NCBI GenBank assembly: GCA_001600175.1
Contig: BCJC01000006.1
Coordinates: 1,899,781-1,963,780 of the forward strand
DNA from: Erythrobasidium yunnanense
Taxonomy: Eukaryota > Basidiomycota > Cystobasidiomycetes > Erythrobasidiales > Erythrobasidiaceae
Length of the DNA stretch: 64,000 nt
Direction of reading: 5' to 3'
Positions 46,293 through 57,317 of this stretch are shown here, in pieces. The notes beneath the pieces were generated by a model that did no database searches, was not told the origin of the DNA, and saw nothing but the letters and a program-made list of their open reading frames with translations. Every line of letters begins with the position of its first letter. Positions within the stretch are counted from its first letter, which is position 1. Made by a program: the position numbers and the translations under genes.

Positions 46293-48160
46293 ATGCCCGC
46301 CGTCAAGTCTAAAGTCTGTCTAATTGTGCACGATGGATGGGGTGTTGCTCGCGAGGGAGGCCTCAAAGGAAATGCCATTGAAGCTGCAGAAACGCCAGCA
46401 ATGACGGGTCTGGCTGAGGATCCCAAGAACGCCTACTGCCTGCTCGAAGCACACGGTCTGGCTGTAGGATTGAGCGATGGTTTGATGGGAAACTCGGAAG
46501 TCGGGTCAGCTCAAATCATATCTGTAGATTTGGGACAAAGCTGAGAAGTTGCGAGCTCGCAGGCACCTCAACGCTGGAGCTGGGCGTATCGTCTGGCAGG
46601 ACATCGTCAGGATTGACCAATCTATCAGAAAAGGTCAGATCTTAGAACAAGAAAATATCGTCAAATGCTTTGAACGAGCAAAGAACGGCAATGGCAGACT
46701 CCACTTCATGGGCCTGGTGAGGGCACCTTCATCCAGCGAGAGATTGAAACTAACTTTCACTGTTACATAGTGCTCTGATGGCGGTGTACACTCGCACATC
46801 CACCACCTGAAGACCCTGCTCAAATCTGCAAAAGACCAGGGCGTCCCAGAAGCCTACATCCACTTCTTTGGCGACGGCAGAGACACTGATCCAAAGTCTG
46901 GTCTGGGACACTTGAAGGACCTCCTAAGCTACACCAAAGAGATCAACTATGGCTCAGTGGTCACTATCGTCGGGAGATACTATGCTATGGACAGAGATAA
47001 GCGCTGGGAAAGAGTCAAGGTCGCTGTGGATGCTCTCGTCAAGGGAGAGGGCGAGAAGACAGAAGATCCTGTCAAGACTGTGGAGGAGAGGTACAACAAC
47101 AAGGAGACAGACGAGTTCCTCAAACCAATCATCATCAATGGCGAAAAGACCCGTCTGCAGGGTAGGTCGTGCATTTTACCCAGTCCAGCAGTCAGCTGAT
47201 ACCTTGATACAGACGACGACACCATCTTCTGCTTCAACTACCGCTCCGACCGTATGCGCGAGATTGCTTCTGTCCTCGGCACAGATCCCAAGCCTATGGA
47301 AGTGGATGTTCCCAAGAACTTAGGTCTCACGACCATGTCGACATACAATGCCCAGTTCCCCTTCGCCGTCGCGTTCCCGCCCCAGAAAATGACGAACGTT
47401 CTAGCAGAGTGGCTCGCCAAACAGGGCACAAAACAATGCCATATCGCAGAGACGGAGAAATACGCACACGTCACTTTCTTCTTCAATGGAGGTGTAGAGA
47501 AACAGTTCGATGGAGAGGATAGACATATGATCCCCTCGCCTAAAGTGCCGACATACGATCAGCAGCCGGAAATGTCAGTCCAAGGCGTTGCGGATAAAGT
47601 AGCAGAGGTAGTCAAGACAAACGACTACGACTTTGTCATGTGCAACTTTGCACCTCCTGATATGGTGGGCAGCCATCGTCCTGCTTCATGTCCGGATATC
47701 AACTGACCTCTGGGCAGGTCGGCCATACTGGAGTTTACGATGCCGCTGTGAAAGCTATCACCGCCACGGACAAAGCCGTCAAGACAGTCTACGAAGCATG
47801 CAAAGAAGCAGGCTACGTGCTCGTAAGCTGAACCACATCCAAATCCTCCGCCGGCATTAACCTGTCTTCGTTCTCTCTAGGTCGTCACGGCAGATCACGG
47901 AAACGCAGAAGTCATGATCAACGACAACGGCGGACCTCTTACTTCGCACACTACAAACCCTGTTCCGCTCATCATCGCTGGAGGGGACTACAAGCTTGCA
48001 GACGGAGTCGAAGGCGCGCTGTGCGATATCGCGCCTACATGCTTGGCTATGATGGTAGGCAATTCCTATCCTGACAGGACAGATAGAACGATACTGACTC
48101 ATTGTCGTGCAGGGACTGCCTCAACCTGAAGAAATGACTGGAAAGTCGCTCCTGAAATAG
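46293..48160 (+). CDS. 2,3-bisphosphoglycerate-independent phosphoglycerate mutase
   Basis: Seven exons (46293-46504, 46563-46716, 46771-47161, 47213-47664, 47718-47822, 47881-48054, 48113-48160) join in phase to 511 residues, the iPGAM length. Motifs: N-terminal metal site KVCLIVHDGWGVARE, phosphoserine loop GLMGNSEVGHLNIGAGR with Ser near residue 68, CSDGGVHSHIHHL, FGDGRDTDP, IVGRYYAMDRDKRW, FNYRSDRMRE, FFFNGGVEKQFDGEDR, FAPPDMVGHTGVYDAA and VVTADHGNAEVM. The enzyme interconverts 3- and 2-phosphoglycerate with two Mn ions in cytosolic glycolysis. Many filamentous fungi use this form while yeasts such as Saccharomyces use the dependent form. It lies 5 kb from PGK1, the preceding step. Confidence 0.97.
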
Positions 48161-48333
48161 AGTCTTCGTGACGATAGCACGGTCGATCAAAATTAGAGGC
48201 TTCCATGCATACGTTGAGGTTTAACTCGCTATACCACGAAAGAAAAGTAGAGTTCCATAAGTGCGCGCGACTTGTTTGGCACATTTGCCTGTGACTTCAT
48301 CTTGGGTTTGCTTCACTCTCTACAAGGATCTTA

Positions 48334-50536
48334 ATGATCCGGCCTGCCTATGTGCATCCAAGCGGCTTATCACCTACAGAACATGAAGCGTATGGATTAT
48401 GGATCAGCGAGCTCGAAGCGCAAGTCGCCAAGCTGGACCGCGGACTACGCTTTGGCGAGATGCTTGCTTTCATTCGACGCAGGACGCCCGTAGAACGAGA
48501 GACTGAGGTGTGCATCATCTATCGATCTGGCCTCAGCGGTTGAAACTGTAGAACCCTGATTTCATATGCGAACCGCTTATTCCAGATCATGCACTATTTC
48601 GGATCAATGTCGCAGCAGCAGAGCTTGGGCGTATGCGAGTTCTTAGCTATACTCAGACTGGTAAGTCAAAGCTCTTCCTAAGCTGAATTGTAGTTTGATG
48701 TCCTGACGTGGTTATCAATTTACGCCATGAAATCAGCTGGCACACGCCAGGACATGCTTGACTCTGTGTAGAGATCATATATTCATACAAGTGGGCTCTG
48801 ACTTACTATAACGACTCGACTGTAGAAGGTAACCAAGTGACCCGGCACAGACACATCCGCTAGTCCTCACTGTCCCGCTTTCACCTACACAAACTCTTTC
48901 ATCTTCTTCCAATCCCTTCTTCCGTACGCCTAAAGATGTAGACACTGCTTCTGAGCGGACCCAAGTCCCTAATATCCCGACCAATGTCTCATCATCCGCA
49001 ACTGCAGCTGCGAAGAAGAAGAAAGCGCCTTTACCTCCATTAGCGACTAGTAATGTCACACCTCAGAAACCTCCGCCTCAGCATCCGCTAAGCGCAGGAG
49101 CTAGTACAGCTACGCCCCTGAACAATCCATTCCGAGCGAAGCAATCATCTTCCCTGCTCAATCGATCCACAGAGTCGCCTGCGAATATCAGTGGCCTTCC
49201 TCCTACGCCTCCAGAATCTACCTTCACCGTCAAGTCTCCTCCATTGCCGCCTCGACCGCCTACAAGTGTGGCTTCAGCACCTCCACCTAAGCATATTTCG
49301 CAGCAGTATCAGAAGCTAGACGATAACGCAGCCGCAAGCTTGCATAGCAAACATGCCTCTGTGTCGACTACAGGGCCGGTATCGATCGACATCATTTCCT
49401 CATCGACGGTGCAGCCGCAGCATACAGGGCAGAGTACGGCTTCTTCGAGTCATCAGCCACGCGTGGGCAAGCAGAACACAGGGAATAGAAAGTCGACACT
49501 GCAGTCTGAAGCCACAGTGCGACTGCTTGGCTCATCGCATATCGGGCTGAACGCGAAGCCGTTAAGGGCAGCGCCGGCACCTGCGCTAGGTGTTAGGAAC
49601 AGCTTCTCGTCAGAAGAATATACCGTGCCGGGCAACAGGTCGGACAGCTCCTCCTCATCGGCGTCAGCTCTCAACCTCCCGCAGCCTGGCAACAGACCAG
49701 AAGGCTTATCGGTCAAAGGCTCTACCAAATCTTTAGCTTCTCAGGCCGAAGCGAACGAGGAAGATGAGGAGATTTTATCATCAGAGTTCGCGGCGCCTCC
49801 ACCTCCGCCGCGCAAAGTGTCTGATCTGACTAGATCGAAGACTGTCGGTAGCTCTGGCGGCAGGAGCAAGCCGCCTCTGCCTCCTCCGCCGCGCAGGCGG
49901 CCAGAGTCACTATATATCAGTCGAGACCCTTCGTTAGCCAGTCAGAAGCTTGTCATAACAGGAGATTCTGCATCTGGACATCCATCTTCGTATTTTGCTA
50001 CGAGCATACGATCTTCTGCTTCAAATAGCAGTAGTACGAACAAGTTCAGGACGAACTCTGCGCCTCATCATATGGCTTCGCATGGCAGATCCGCCTCAGC
50101 CTCGTCTTCTAGCCACTTCAATACAGGTCTTGCTCTGCCTTTGTCAGCTCGTTCTATATCGCATCGCCATGAACGAGAAAGCCGAAGCGAGCGGGCCAGC
50201 AGTGGATCGGCTCGACCTATCGATGCTCTGCTAAGCAAAGGCAAAGACGTTTCGCAAGAATGGCTAGAGAAGGCAAGAGCTGGCATGATAGCTGCCAACC
50301 AAGCAGCTTCCGGCTCTTCAGCATACAGGCCTGAGGAGAGGGAGTCTCTGATCGGATCGCAGATTAGAGCAGGCAGCAAAGCGGAAGACACTATAGATAG
50401 CGCACGACCGGCAGAGGAGGACGAGGCTAGCGGAAGCGATAGCGAAGTCACGCATCAGAAGACGGTGCAGGAAAGAAGACGAGAGCTCGAAAGACTGAGG
50501 ACAGACAACGAGCTCGGGTGGGCTAGATTGGAATAG
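48334..50536 (+). CDS. Proline/serine-rich protein with an EH-like N-terminus
   Basis: Four exons (48334-48507, 48586-48660, 48737-48765, 48838-50536) join in phase to 658 residues. The first 95 residues form a compact helical unit (LSPTEHEAYGLWISELEAQV, GLRFGEMLAFIRRR, IMHYFGSMSQQQ, GVCEFLAILRLLAHA) that looks like an EF-hand/EH-type domain, as in endocytic scaffolds. The remaining 560 residues are disordered, with several proline clusters suited to SH3 binding (PPLPPRPPTSV, APPPPPRKVSDL, KPPLPPPPRRRPES) and an NPF (NNPFRA), the ligand of EH domains. A C-terminal helix ends RRRELERLRTDNELG. A role in actin or endocytosis is inferred from the motifs. Exon 2 is also open in a second frame through an alternative acceptor at 48550; the one chosen joins to the long frame. 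Confidence 0.75.
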
Positions 50537-50680
50537 AAGGTTGAGCAAAGAAGGGTGTCTCGAACTATGCTGCTGAGTAACGAAGTACCTGTTGTTGTAC
50601 GCACAAGGGCTTACAAGCCACCTTCCTTGTAATTACGGTATACATATAATGCCAAATCAGCCAATTGCTCAGACCATTCG

Positions 50681-52150
50681 CTAGGCACCAGATACGATCA
50701 GTACTTCTACCTCTGGATACCTTTGCGAGGCTCTGCTTACCGATTTACGCTGTATGATTGCAGCCTGTACGCCTTCTGCTGCTCTTCGCAGCCTGAATTG
50801 GCGGCGATACTTCCTCCTCTCATAGGTGACGAAGCCAATCACCAGTATCGCAAGAGCTGCGAGACCTCCGAATACGCCTAGCCCGACAGGTAGCACTGAC
50901 AGCTTCTGACCCGGGACTACAACTGCCGCTTGTTGTTCGGCTGCATTCGCTGTAGCAGGATCTGCAACGGAAGTAGAACTGCTGGCCGCCCTAGAAGTGG
51001 TTCAGCAAATCTTCAGTGAAGAGCAACGAGCCTGACTCACTCAGATGTAGGAGATGCAGCTTCGGGCGTAGGTGTACTCTCAGGCGGGGGCGGTTCAGAA
51101 CCAGGAGCGGGAGGGTCCGAAGGAATAGAAACTGACGTCTCAGTAGGAACCGGCGGCGGGACCTCAGTGGATGGCGCAGGTACGCTGGCAGCTTCGCTAG
51201 ATGAGGACGAGGAGATGATCGAAGAACTGTTGCAGGCGCTCAGCTACCACACGACATCATAATTGTCGTGTCAGAACATACAGAGCTGCTGCGCTAACTG
51301 TTCCCTTGCCTTGGCTTTCAGCACCAATGCCAGTCTGAGTAATTGTCGCAAGCGATGTGCTCGATGCTACCGTTGAAGTGCTGTTTGCTGCAATTACGCT
51401 TGAGGATGCAGCGGAGATTGCGCTTGTACTGCTGCTTTCGCTTGTGCTAATTACGGCTGAAACGGCGCTGCTTGAAGATGTAGGTGCAGAAGATGCGACC
51501 GGGGTTGAGGTTGTGGATGAAGACGCAGAAGGGAAAGACGCCGAGTTCGAATTTGAGGGAGTTGTTGTCGAAGCTTTTGACGATGATGCGCTGTCCGCAT
51601 CCGGCTGCGTCGATCTCGCTTCGGGGGACGTCGCTGACGATGGGCTTGTCGTCGCTTCGATTCTAGTAGACGCACTAGACCCGGTGGATGAGCCGGATGA
51701 GCTTGATGGATTTGGAATAGCATCCGTTGAAAAAGCTGAAAGGACTGTGACACCGATCCCGCCCTCAATGCCTGTCGTACCGGCTGAAGTCACAGCTATA
51801 GTCGCAACCTCCTCTGTACTGAAGAACTCGCCAAAAGTGCTAGTAGCGAGAAACGCAGTCTCGCTTGAGGGTGCTGAAGCGCCTTCTTGACGCTTCTGGG
51901 CTGCTAACGCTCGATGAGCATGAGATTGGCCTTTGCCTAGCTTTGTATCGAGACGTGCTGGTCCATGTCGACGATGCTGAGCGGCCTGAGCTGGATTGAT
52001 GAGCAGAATCGAAACGAAAAGTACGAAAAACGACCAGCGTTGCGAAGCTTGCGAGAAGACCAGGGCCATCAAGGCCTGAGGGACTGCGAAAGGGATGAAA
52101 CGAGAGTACGAAGGGATTATCTTGCTATGGAGACCAGCTCCTTCTGGCAT
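50681..52150 (-). CDS. Single-pass Ser/Thr-rich glycoprotein, wall-sensor-like
   Basis: Three exons on the minus strand (51299-52150, 51041-51243, 50681-50990) give 454 residues, or 427 from the internal ATG at 52069. The region after that ATG (SFFVLFVSILLINPAQAAQ) is a signal peptide, which favours the shorter start. A short conserved-looking start (HRRHGPARLDTKLGKGQSHA) leads into about 270 residues of Ser/Thr/Ala/Pro repeats, a likely heavily O-mannosylated stalk. A transmembrane helix follows (VGLGVFGGLAALAILVIGFV) and a basic cytosolic tail of about 50 residues (TYERRKYRRQFRLRRAAEG). This is the build of Mid2/Wsc-type surface sensors, though no WSC cysteine domain is present. Role inferred from architecture only. 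Confidence 0.8.
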
Positions 52151-52692
52151 CAGAACGCAGGTCAGTCAGGATGGCCTTCTCTAGTCGATTCGTTGGTAAA
52201 TGCTGACCCAGCTGTTTTGAGGTGATACAGATTAGACGCGAAAATCGCAGTTGGTGAGCGCCCAAGAGAGTTCAAGGTCATCGATTCTGCTCACTGCGGC
52301 ATGTCGTGAAGCACCTGTCAGCTTGTCAACCAAAGCTTGGTGGCAAACCCGGAGCGGACAGCTCAATCAGGGGGAGAGCTTGTTATGTCTCGAGGCATGC
52401 ATCAGACTCGAAGTCTTCTGAAGCCGGATGTCAGCTCATGCAGTAGGTTAGGTAAGGCGGGAGAAAAGCTCGCGGACGGAGGAGGGAGAAGAGGGTGCGG
52501 CGACGAGCGAGAGGACTAAATAGCTTATCCATATGCTTAATACCTTCACACAAGTCTATCGCATAGCGAACCCCAGATTCCGACAGCGGGATGCGCTAGC
52601 CACATGTTGCGGATGGCTGCGAGAAAGGCATCATGACAATGACGCCCATTGTTGTCGCCAGCAGGCTCATCAATGAACAGATCTGTGCGACT
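52151..52692. other. Intergenic region
   Basis: 542 bp between two minus-strand genes: promoter of the surface glycoprotein and 3' UTR of the zinc-finger gene. A GGAGGGAGAAGAGGG purine stretch lies about 52478-52497. Nothing else is seen. Confidence 0.5.
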
Positions 52693-53464
52693 TTAGGAGC
52701 TGACCCGCTCCCGCTCCTCCTCACTCAGCTCCAGCAGGGGGATCTCATCGTCTTCGGCGGCTGTGGTAGACACGAGTCGCTGCCTAAAGGTATCGCAGCC
52801 CAGTTCCGGATGTGTAGCAGTCGCATGAGCTTGATACTGCTTGACTCCAGAGAAGCGCACTCCGAAGTCCTTACAGTGCTTGACTTCCTGCAGCTTTCAT
52901 TAGTTTTCACCGTGTACCAGGTAAGCGGCAGAAGCTTACGCATGTGACGCCACCTTTGATAAGCTCCTTCAGATGCTTGCGAAGAACCCTCAGAGACGGA
53001 AGGTGGTGAGGTGTTTCGGGGCAGGTGACGACCGCGCACAGAGTGAAGTTGTCCAGTGCGGTGTGCTCGGTCAGATAGTGCGTGGTGAAGGCAGATGGAG
53101 CGTCCTCGAAGATGGACACAGATTTCGGGCACTCCTTCACGAGACAGGCGTGATATTCCACCTGCTGTCTGATCTCCTCTGATGTCAAGTCTTTGATTTG
53201 GTTGATACCTCCTGCCTCGATATCATTGAAGGCGCCTCCTACATATATTGTCAACGATGAACCAGAATAAACGTGTCGACGCCCTTTTCGCTCACCTACG
53301 TCGTTCTCGGCCTCTCGCTCGTCAAGACCGATGAAGTCCACAGCAAGAAAGCGATACTTGCGAGCATCGTTGATACTGATCTTGGAGTCGCCCTTAACAT
53401 ACTCGCGGAGCATTTTGTGGAGAGGCGGTTCGCTTCCAGCTGTGGGCGACCCAAGAGGCTGCAT
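52693..53464 (-). CDS. Small protein with three C-x4-C ... H zinc-finger-like units
   Basis: Three exons on the minus strand (53296-53464, 52940-53238, 52693-52887) join in phase to 220 residues. Three units share a Cys-x4-Cys start and a following His-rich helix: CLVKECPKSV with TTHYLTEH, CAVVTCPETP with RVLRKHLKEL, and CEVKHCKDFG with YQAHATATHPEL. The first and third look like variant C2H2 fingers with four rather than two residues between the cysteines; the second has only one plausible His. The N-terminal 60 residues are charged and helical (KMLREYVKGDSKISINDARK), and the C-terminus is acidic (LLELSEEERERVSS). Nucleic-acid or protein binding is possible. I do not recognise the family. 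The third unit is completed across an intron after VTC. Confidence 0.7.
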
Positions 53465-53676
53465 GATGAGAGCGTGAGAAAAAGGGACCTAGGGAATGAG
53501 TACAGGTTGAAAGGCAAAAGTCAGACTATGCTCCTACGCAATGCAAGGGCCTCCCTACAAAATTTCACTGGGCCGTCGAACGTCTTCCGATCGTCATTGA
53601 CCAAAGTCATGACATACTCGAAATGTTGAGACGACGCTGAGGGTTCCTTCGATGCTGAAAGCTACGGTGATTTGCG

Positions 53677-54522
53677 TTACGGAGCTTCCTGAAAATCGAA
53701 AAGGGCAGGCATCCAGTATTGCAGTTCTCCGTCGGCTCCATCATCCAGCCAGACTAATCCTTCGCCCATCAAAGCTTTCTGCAATGCGTTCTCCGCTCGT
53801 GCAGTAGCCCAAGGCCGGCCTTTCTGACCTGTCCACGATTGCAGGCGCGAAGTCGTGACACAGCCCGTCCCGCTTTCAGAAGCACACTCCAGTATAGTCA
53901 TAGAGTCTGTGTCAAACTCTGCTGGGACCGTGCGAACCATCTTCTTCTGTCCGGCTTGAATAATGGAATAGCCGCATCCCAGAGGTTCCAGCGCATTGAT
54001 GGCTCTCACTACGTCGGAAGCTGTGATTGTAGCACTGAATTGACTGTCATTCCCTGATCCGAGCATGCCCTTGAACCTTGACGAAGTCGATGCAGGTGCG
54101 GCGCTGGAAGTCGATGATGATCCGCTTCGCAATCTTGCAACTCCACGAACGACTTCGTCGATTTCGATGAGACCTCCATTGCGCTCTCTACTCTGTAAGC
54201 AGACATCGACCACTTGAACAGCCAGAGCATACGTCCATTCGCCAATGCCGAGATATTCCCATATGCCTTTTCGACCACCGCTTCCTAGAGGATCGACGCC
54301 GAGCTGGTTGCACATGTCTGCGAAATGCGTACGGAACACTGGATCTGACAGTATCTTGGCTCTATGCTTGTTGGCGAAGCTTCGCAGAGCTGCTTGAAAG
54401 GTTGCCAGTTGCGCCTGAAGCGTCGAGAGCTGCTGTTCCGAGATTGTGCTAGAGAGCGACGAGTACGAAGCTAGAGTTGCAGATTGCTGTGATAACGAAG
54501 AGAGGCCGACATTGCGACGCAT
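53677..54522 (-). CDS. SNF8: ESCRT-II subunit Vps22/SNF8 (EAP30)
   Basis: A single exon of 281 residues from the ATG at 54522 to the TAA at 53677. It begins MRRNVGLSSLSQQSATLASY, matching the M-R-R-x-x-G start of EAP30. An N-terminal helical hairpin (QLSTLQAQLATFQAALRSF, then FRTHFADMCNQLGVDPLGSG) is followed by GIWEYLGIGEWTYALAVQVV and two winged-helix domains: TASDVVRAINALEPLGCGYS and ENALQKALMGEGLVWLDDG. ESCRT-II, with Vps25 and Vps36, bridges ESCRT-I to ESCRT-III in sorting ubiquitinated cargo into multivesicular bodies. It is a bit longer than usual (about 250) through a Ser/Thr-rich insert between the two parts. In-frame codons upstream of 54522 lack an ATG and are not counted. Confidence 0.95.
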   Translation of the reverse strand: MRRNVGLSSLSQQSATLASYSSLSSTISEQQLSTLQAQLATFQAALRSFANKHRAKILSDPVFRTHFADMCNQLGVDPLGSGGRKGIWEYLGIGEWTYALAVQVVDVCLQSRERNGGLIEIDEVVRGVARLRSGSSSTSSAAPASTSSRFKGMLGSGNDSQFSATITASDVVRAINALEPLGCGYSIIQAGQKKMVRTVPAEFDTDSMTILECASESGTGCVTTSRLQSWTGQKGRPWATARAENALQKALMGEGLVWLDDGADGELQYWMPALFDFQEAP

Positions 54523-56025
54523 CTTTACGCGAGTCAGCGTCGAGGTAAGGTGGGCAAGAAGGGGTATGCTAGCACAAGTATCATGTGGAAATATAGCATT
54601 CTGTTGTAGTGCACATAAATTGTAGCAGGCAGATCCACAGACAAAGTCTTGCACCCTCAAGTGCATCGATCTTCTTGTCTTCGCTCAATCCGATACCACT
54701 CGATAAAGGCTCCGGCTTCCGCATTGGTGTCTGCGCCTAGCATCCTAGCTCTAGTGGCCATACATTTCCTCTCCATAATCCTGTCCGACCCGCTATTCTT
54801 CTTCACCTCTCAGGCTCTCACCTGGTCCGAGACGATAGTAGCCGGACATCACAGAAACGAGTATGCTTGACATCTAATAGCCGCAAACGCGATGCGCTGA
54901 CTCGCACGAACTGACTCACTCAAGGCATGTTCACCATATTCGTGAAAGAAGAAACCGCGACGCCTACGTCAAAGACGACTACCTACAAAATCTTGGGGAT
55001 CACTGTCTTGCAGATATCCACCACTATATCTAGGAGTGACAATGATCTAAGGGATAATAAATCTACTGTGCCTGAGCTGAGGCCGTCAGATCGCCTAGAA
55101 AAGGACCCTGTAAAGTCAGGTCATACGCCGTCCTGAATGAAGGCATCGTACTCTCCTTTCGATGAGATCGCCTATATTCTCGACAGTGGCATCGCAGCGG
55201 CGAACACCATTGGAGCAGACAACACAATCGAAGGGCAGAAGAAAGGGGAGCTAGGAGCCCACATCGTACGGCCACCAGTACACATGGGAGGGTGATTGCA
55301 AAGGAGCAGGCTTTCTCAAACAAAGGTTTAGGAGAAGACCGTTAGTCTTCCCTCCTTGAGCTTCCACTTAGTCTCGACTACTTCACTGGACGGAACGCTG
55401 TACAATCTCGACATCACTGTGCTGGCGTCTCTGGCGTCTGGATGGCGTCCACGGCTTTGTTTATGTTGGCATCGCTGGCCGTCGTTGGGTTCGGAATATC
55501 GTAGGTGTTGGCCTGGAGAGCCTGCAGCTCGTCCGCCAAGTTGAAGTCCATGCGTGAGAGTAGTTTACACCTCTTTCTGTTTTGATTCTGATTCGGTTGG
55601 TAATTGGCAGAAACGCTCGAAGCCGGATGCTGTCAGGCCTGAATTACTTTACGCGACCGGGTCGCTGGTACGAAATATGCTACAAGAGCTTCGTATTATA
55701 TGGACTCATGTCCTTCAGCCAAGATTATACACACTAGAAAACCAGATCATGGCCATTACAGCTTCTCGGGAAGCGCGTGGTGTCAGCTGGGGAGCTCTTC
55801 GTACACAAGGCTTCGCTCTTCTTCCATACACTTACACGCTATTGTTTACCTGCACGGTAATCCGGAACGCATCCGCCTGTCAGACACCCCTATACGTCCA
55901 AAACTGCGGGGGCCCTAATTGCGACTGAGTCAAGTCCAGAATACACGAACTCTGCACCGCAAAGCCCATCAATGAAGGACATTCTGCGACCTATAAGTAT
56001 CACTTTGGAAGCGCACCAATTCATG
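54523..56025 (+). other. Gene-poor interval with a possible small spliced gene
   Basis: 1.5 kb. Plus-strand segment 54650-54870 encodes a hydrophobic stretch (SILALVAIHFLSIILSDPLF) with no ATG, followed by a GTATGC donor (54860) and an acceptor at 54924. Beyond it two frames are open: one with a 69-residue frame from the ATG at 54927, the other reading HVHHIRERRNRDAYVKDDYL. A further short frame starts at the ATG at 55137 (MKASYSPFDEIAYILDSGIA). These may be exons of one small membrane-protein gene, but no full model closes. The rest, including a 124-codon frame at 55554-55928, shows nothing recognisable. Confidence 0.25.
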
Positions 56026-56250
56026 GCAAGGGAAGAGGGAAAATGGGCTGTTGAATGGCACAATGGGTAGCTGCGCAAGCAGTAATCCGCCTTTAACAGT
56101 TCAGACTCCTGAATCGTCTATCGATTACGATGTCTGCATTGCAATCGTCTATCGGGCAAAGTGCCAGAACGTCCTCGATCGTCTATCGGTTAAGATTTCC
56201 GCTTTTCATTCTCTTGAATGCTCGCGGGAGAGCTGGGTTCGATTCCCAGT
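56026..56250 (+). repeat. Left copy of a 225-bp inverted repeat
   Basis: This segment is repeated in reverse orientation at 63776-64000, with about half a dozen differences in 225 bp. The left boundary begins GCAAGGGAAGAGGG and the right boundary falls inside the T-arm end of a tRNA-Glu-like sequence (after TTCCCAGT). The right copy runs to the window edge, so the repeat may be longer. Confidence 0.9.
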
Positions 56251-56256
56251 TTTATG
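56172..56256 (+). pseudogene. tRNA-Glu (UUC) pseudogene, acceptor stem lost
   Basis: Identical to the tRNA-Glu at 63770-63854 from the 5' end through the intron, anticodon arm and T-arm (GGTTCGATTCC), then diverges. The last seven positions read TTTTATG instead of TCGGGGA, so the 3' half of the acceptor stem cannot pair with TCCTCGA. The break matches the end of the 225-bp repeat. Confidence 0.85.
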
Positions 56257-57317
56257 ACAGGCTTCCCATCACCAAGCTCTACCCACCGGACCACCACACA
56301 CTGACGTCGTCGAATCATGGGGAGGGCGCTCCGAGATGCCGGTTTCAATCTGGCTATGATCAATGGCACCCCTGAGTGCAGTCTGGAGTTTGTACTCGCA
56401 GTGTGGTGCCCATGCCATACCTTCCCTCCCGCTCGATTGACTGCGACACCGACACAGAAGGGTTCTTCGTTCCTGTAACCCCGAGTTTTATTCCTTTGCA
56501 GCGATAGATCACGTCTAGGTGCCGAGCTTACTTCAACTGTCCTACCTAGTTGCTCGTCAGGACCCTTCGGTACGGATCAAGAGCAGAGGTGGGTGAGTTG
56601 GGAGAAGAGCGCGACTGGATACAGCGCCAGAAAAGCGACGCGTACAGTATTCGATCCTTGAGATGAGCATCGTCAAAGTAATACGCTGTCGGCTGCTGAT
56701 CCTGTCCTAGGCCTTCGATTTTGTGGGCTTCTTTGTTAGCACTTCTGGTGGTCGGTCCCGGGGAGCTGATCAGTAAGATCAGATGTGATTTTGTACAATG
56801 ATGATACATAGTGATGCTTCCCGACGAGCAAATATTTGCAATAGATATGCTGTCTCCCAGTCCTTTTTGTTCGCAACTTGAATAGAGCGAACGGCCGTGA
56901 AAGGGCTTGAATGCTATCGAGCATTATTCACCTTGTGGGCACAACAAGCAGACGTTGCTCGCTGGAACAGTCGCTGCCTTTGCCCAACCTTGCAAAATCG
57001 GACAACGCCTTTGCGTTTCAGCATACACCTCGAGACTAGCGGCTTGGACTGGCTCAGGGCGTTCGTACCACACGACTAGCACGTTGCGAAGATCAGCAAG
57101 CTCCGACAGCTGTCTTGTCCTGCTCAGATACGGAGGGCTGTCGCTCAAGAAGCCAGTACGCTCAGGTCGTTTCTGCATTAGCGAGGCGTCGCCGTCAGAC
57201 CGGAGGCACTCCTGTCCCTGCAAAGTCTCCTTCAAGCTCCAAGGGCGATCCCCGGCCATCTGTATTGCAGCTTCTCTCCCTCCTGCCTTCATTCATCGAA
57301 TATAAGCCCAAGTCGAA
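56257..57317. other. Gene-poor interval
   Basis: 1.06 kb up to the Galpha start. Small frames on both strands lack domain composition. It should hold the Galpha promoter. No repeat beyond the one ending at 56250 is seen. Confidence 0.45.

Noticed and set aside
48550-48660. Second open frame through exon 2 of the EH-like gene (acceptor CTGTAG at 48550), reading NPDFICEPLIPDHALF and onward
   Set aside because: It runs into a stop soon after the next splice, while the frame chosen joins in phase to the 560-residue C-terminal part.
51357-51890. 177-codon plus-strand acidic frame opposite the surface glycoprotein
   Set aside because: It is the antisense shadow of the Ser/Thr/Ala-rich coding repeats.
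55554-55928. 124-codon plus-strand frame
   Set aside because: Mixed composition without a recognisable motif and no convincing start context.
56051-56257. Matching open frames in both inverted repeat copies that look like a conserved protein
   Set aside because: The similarity is explained by the DNA repeat and the tRNA gene it contains, not by a protein.
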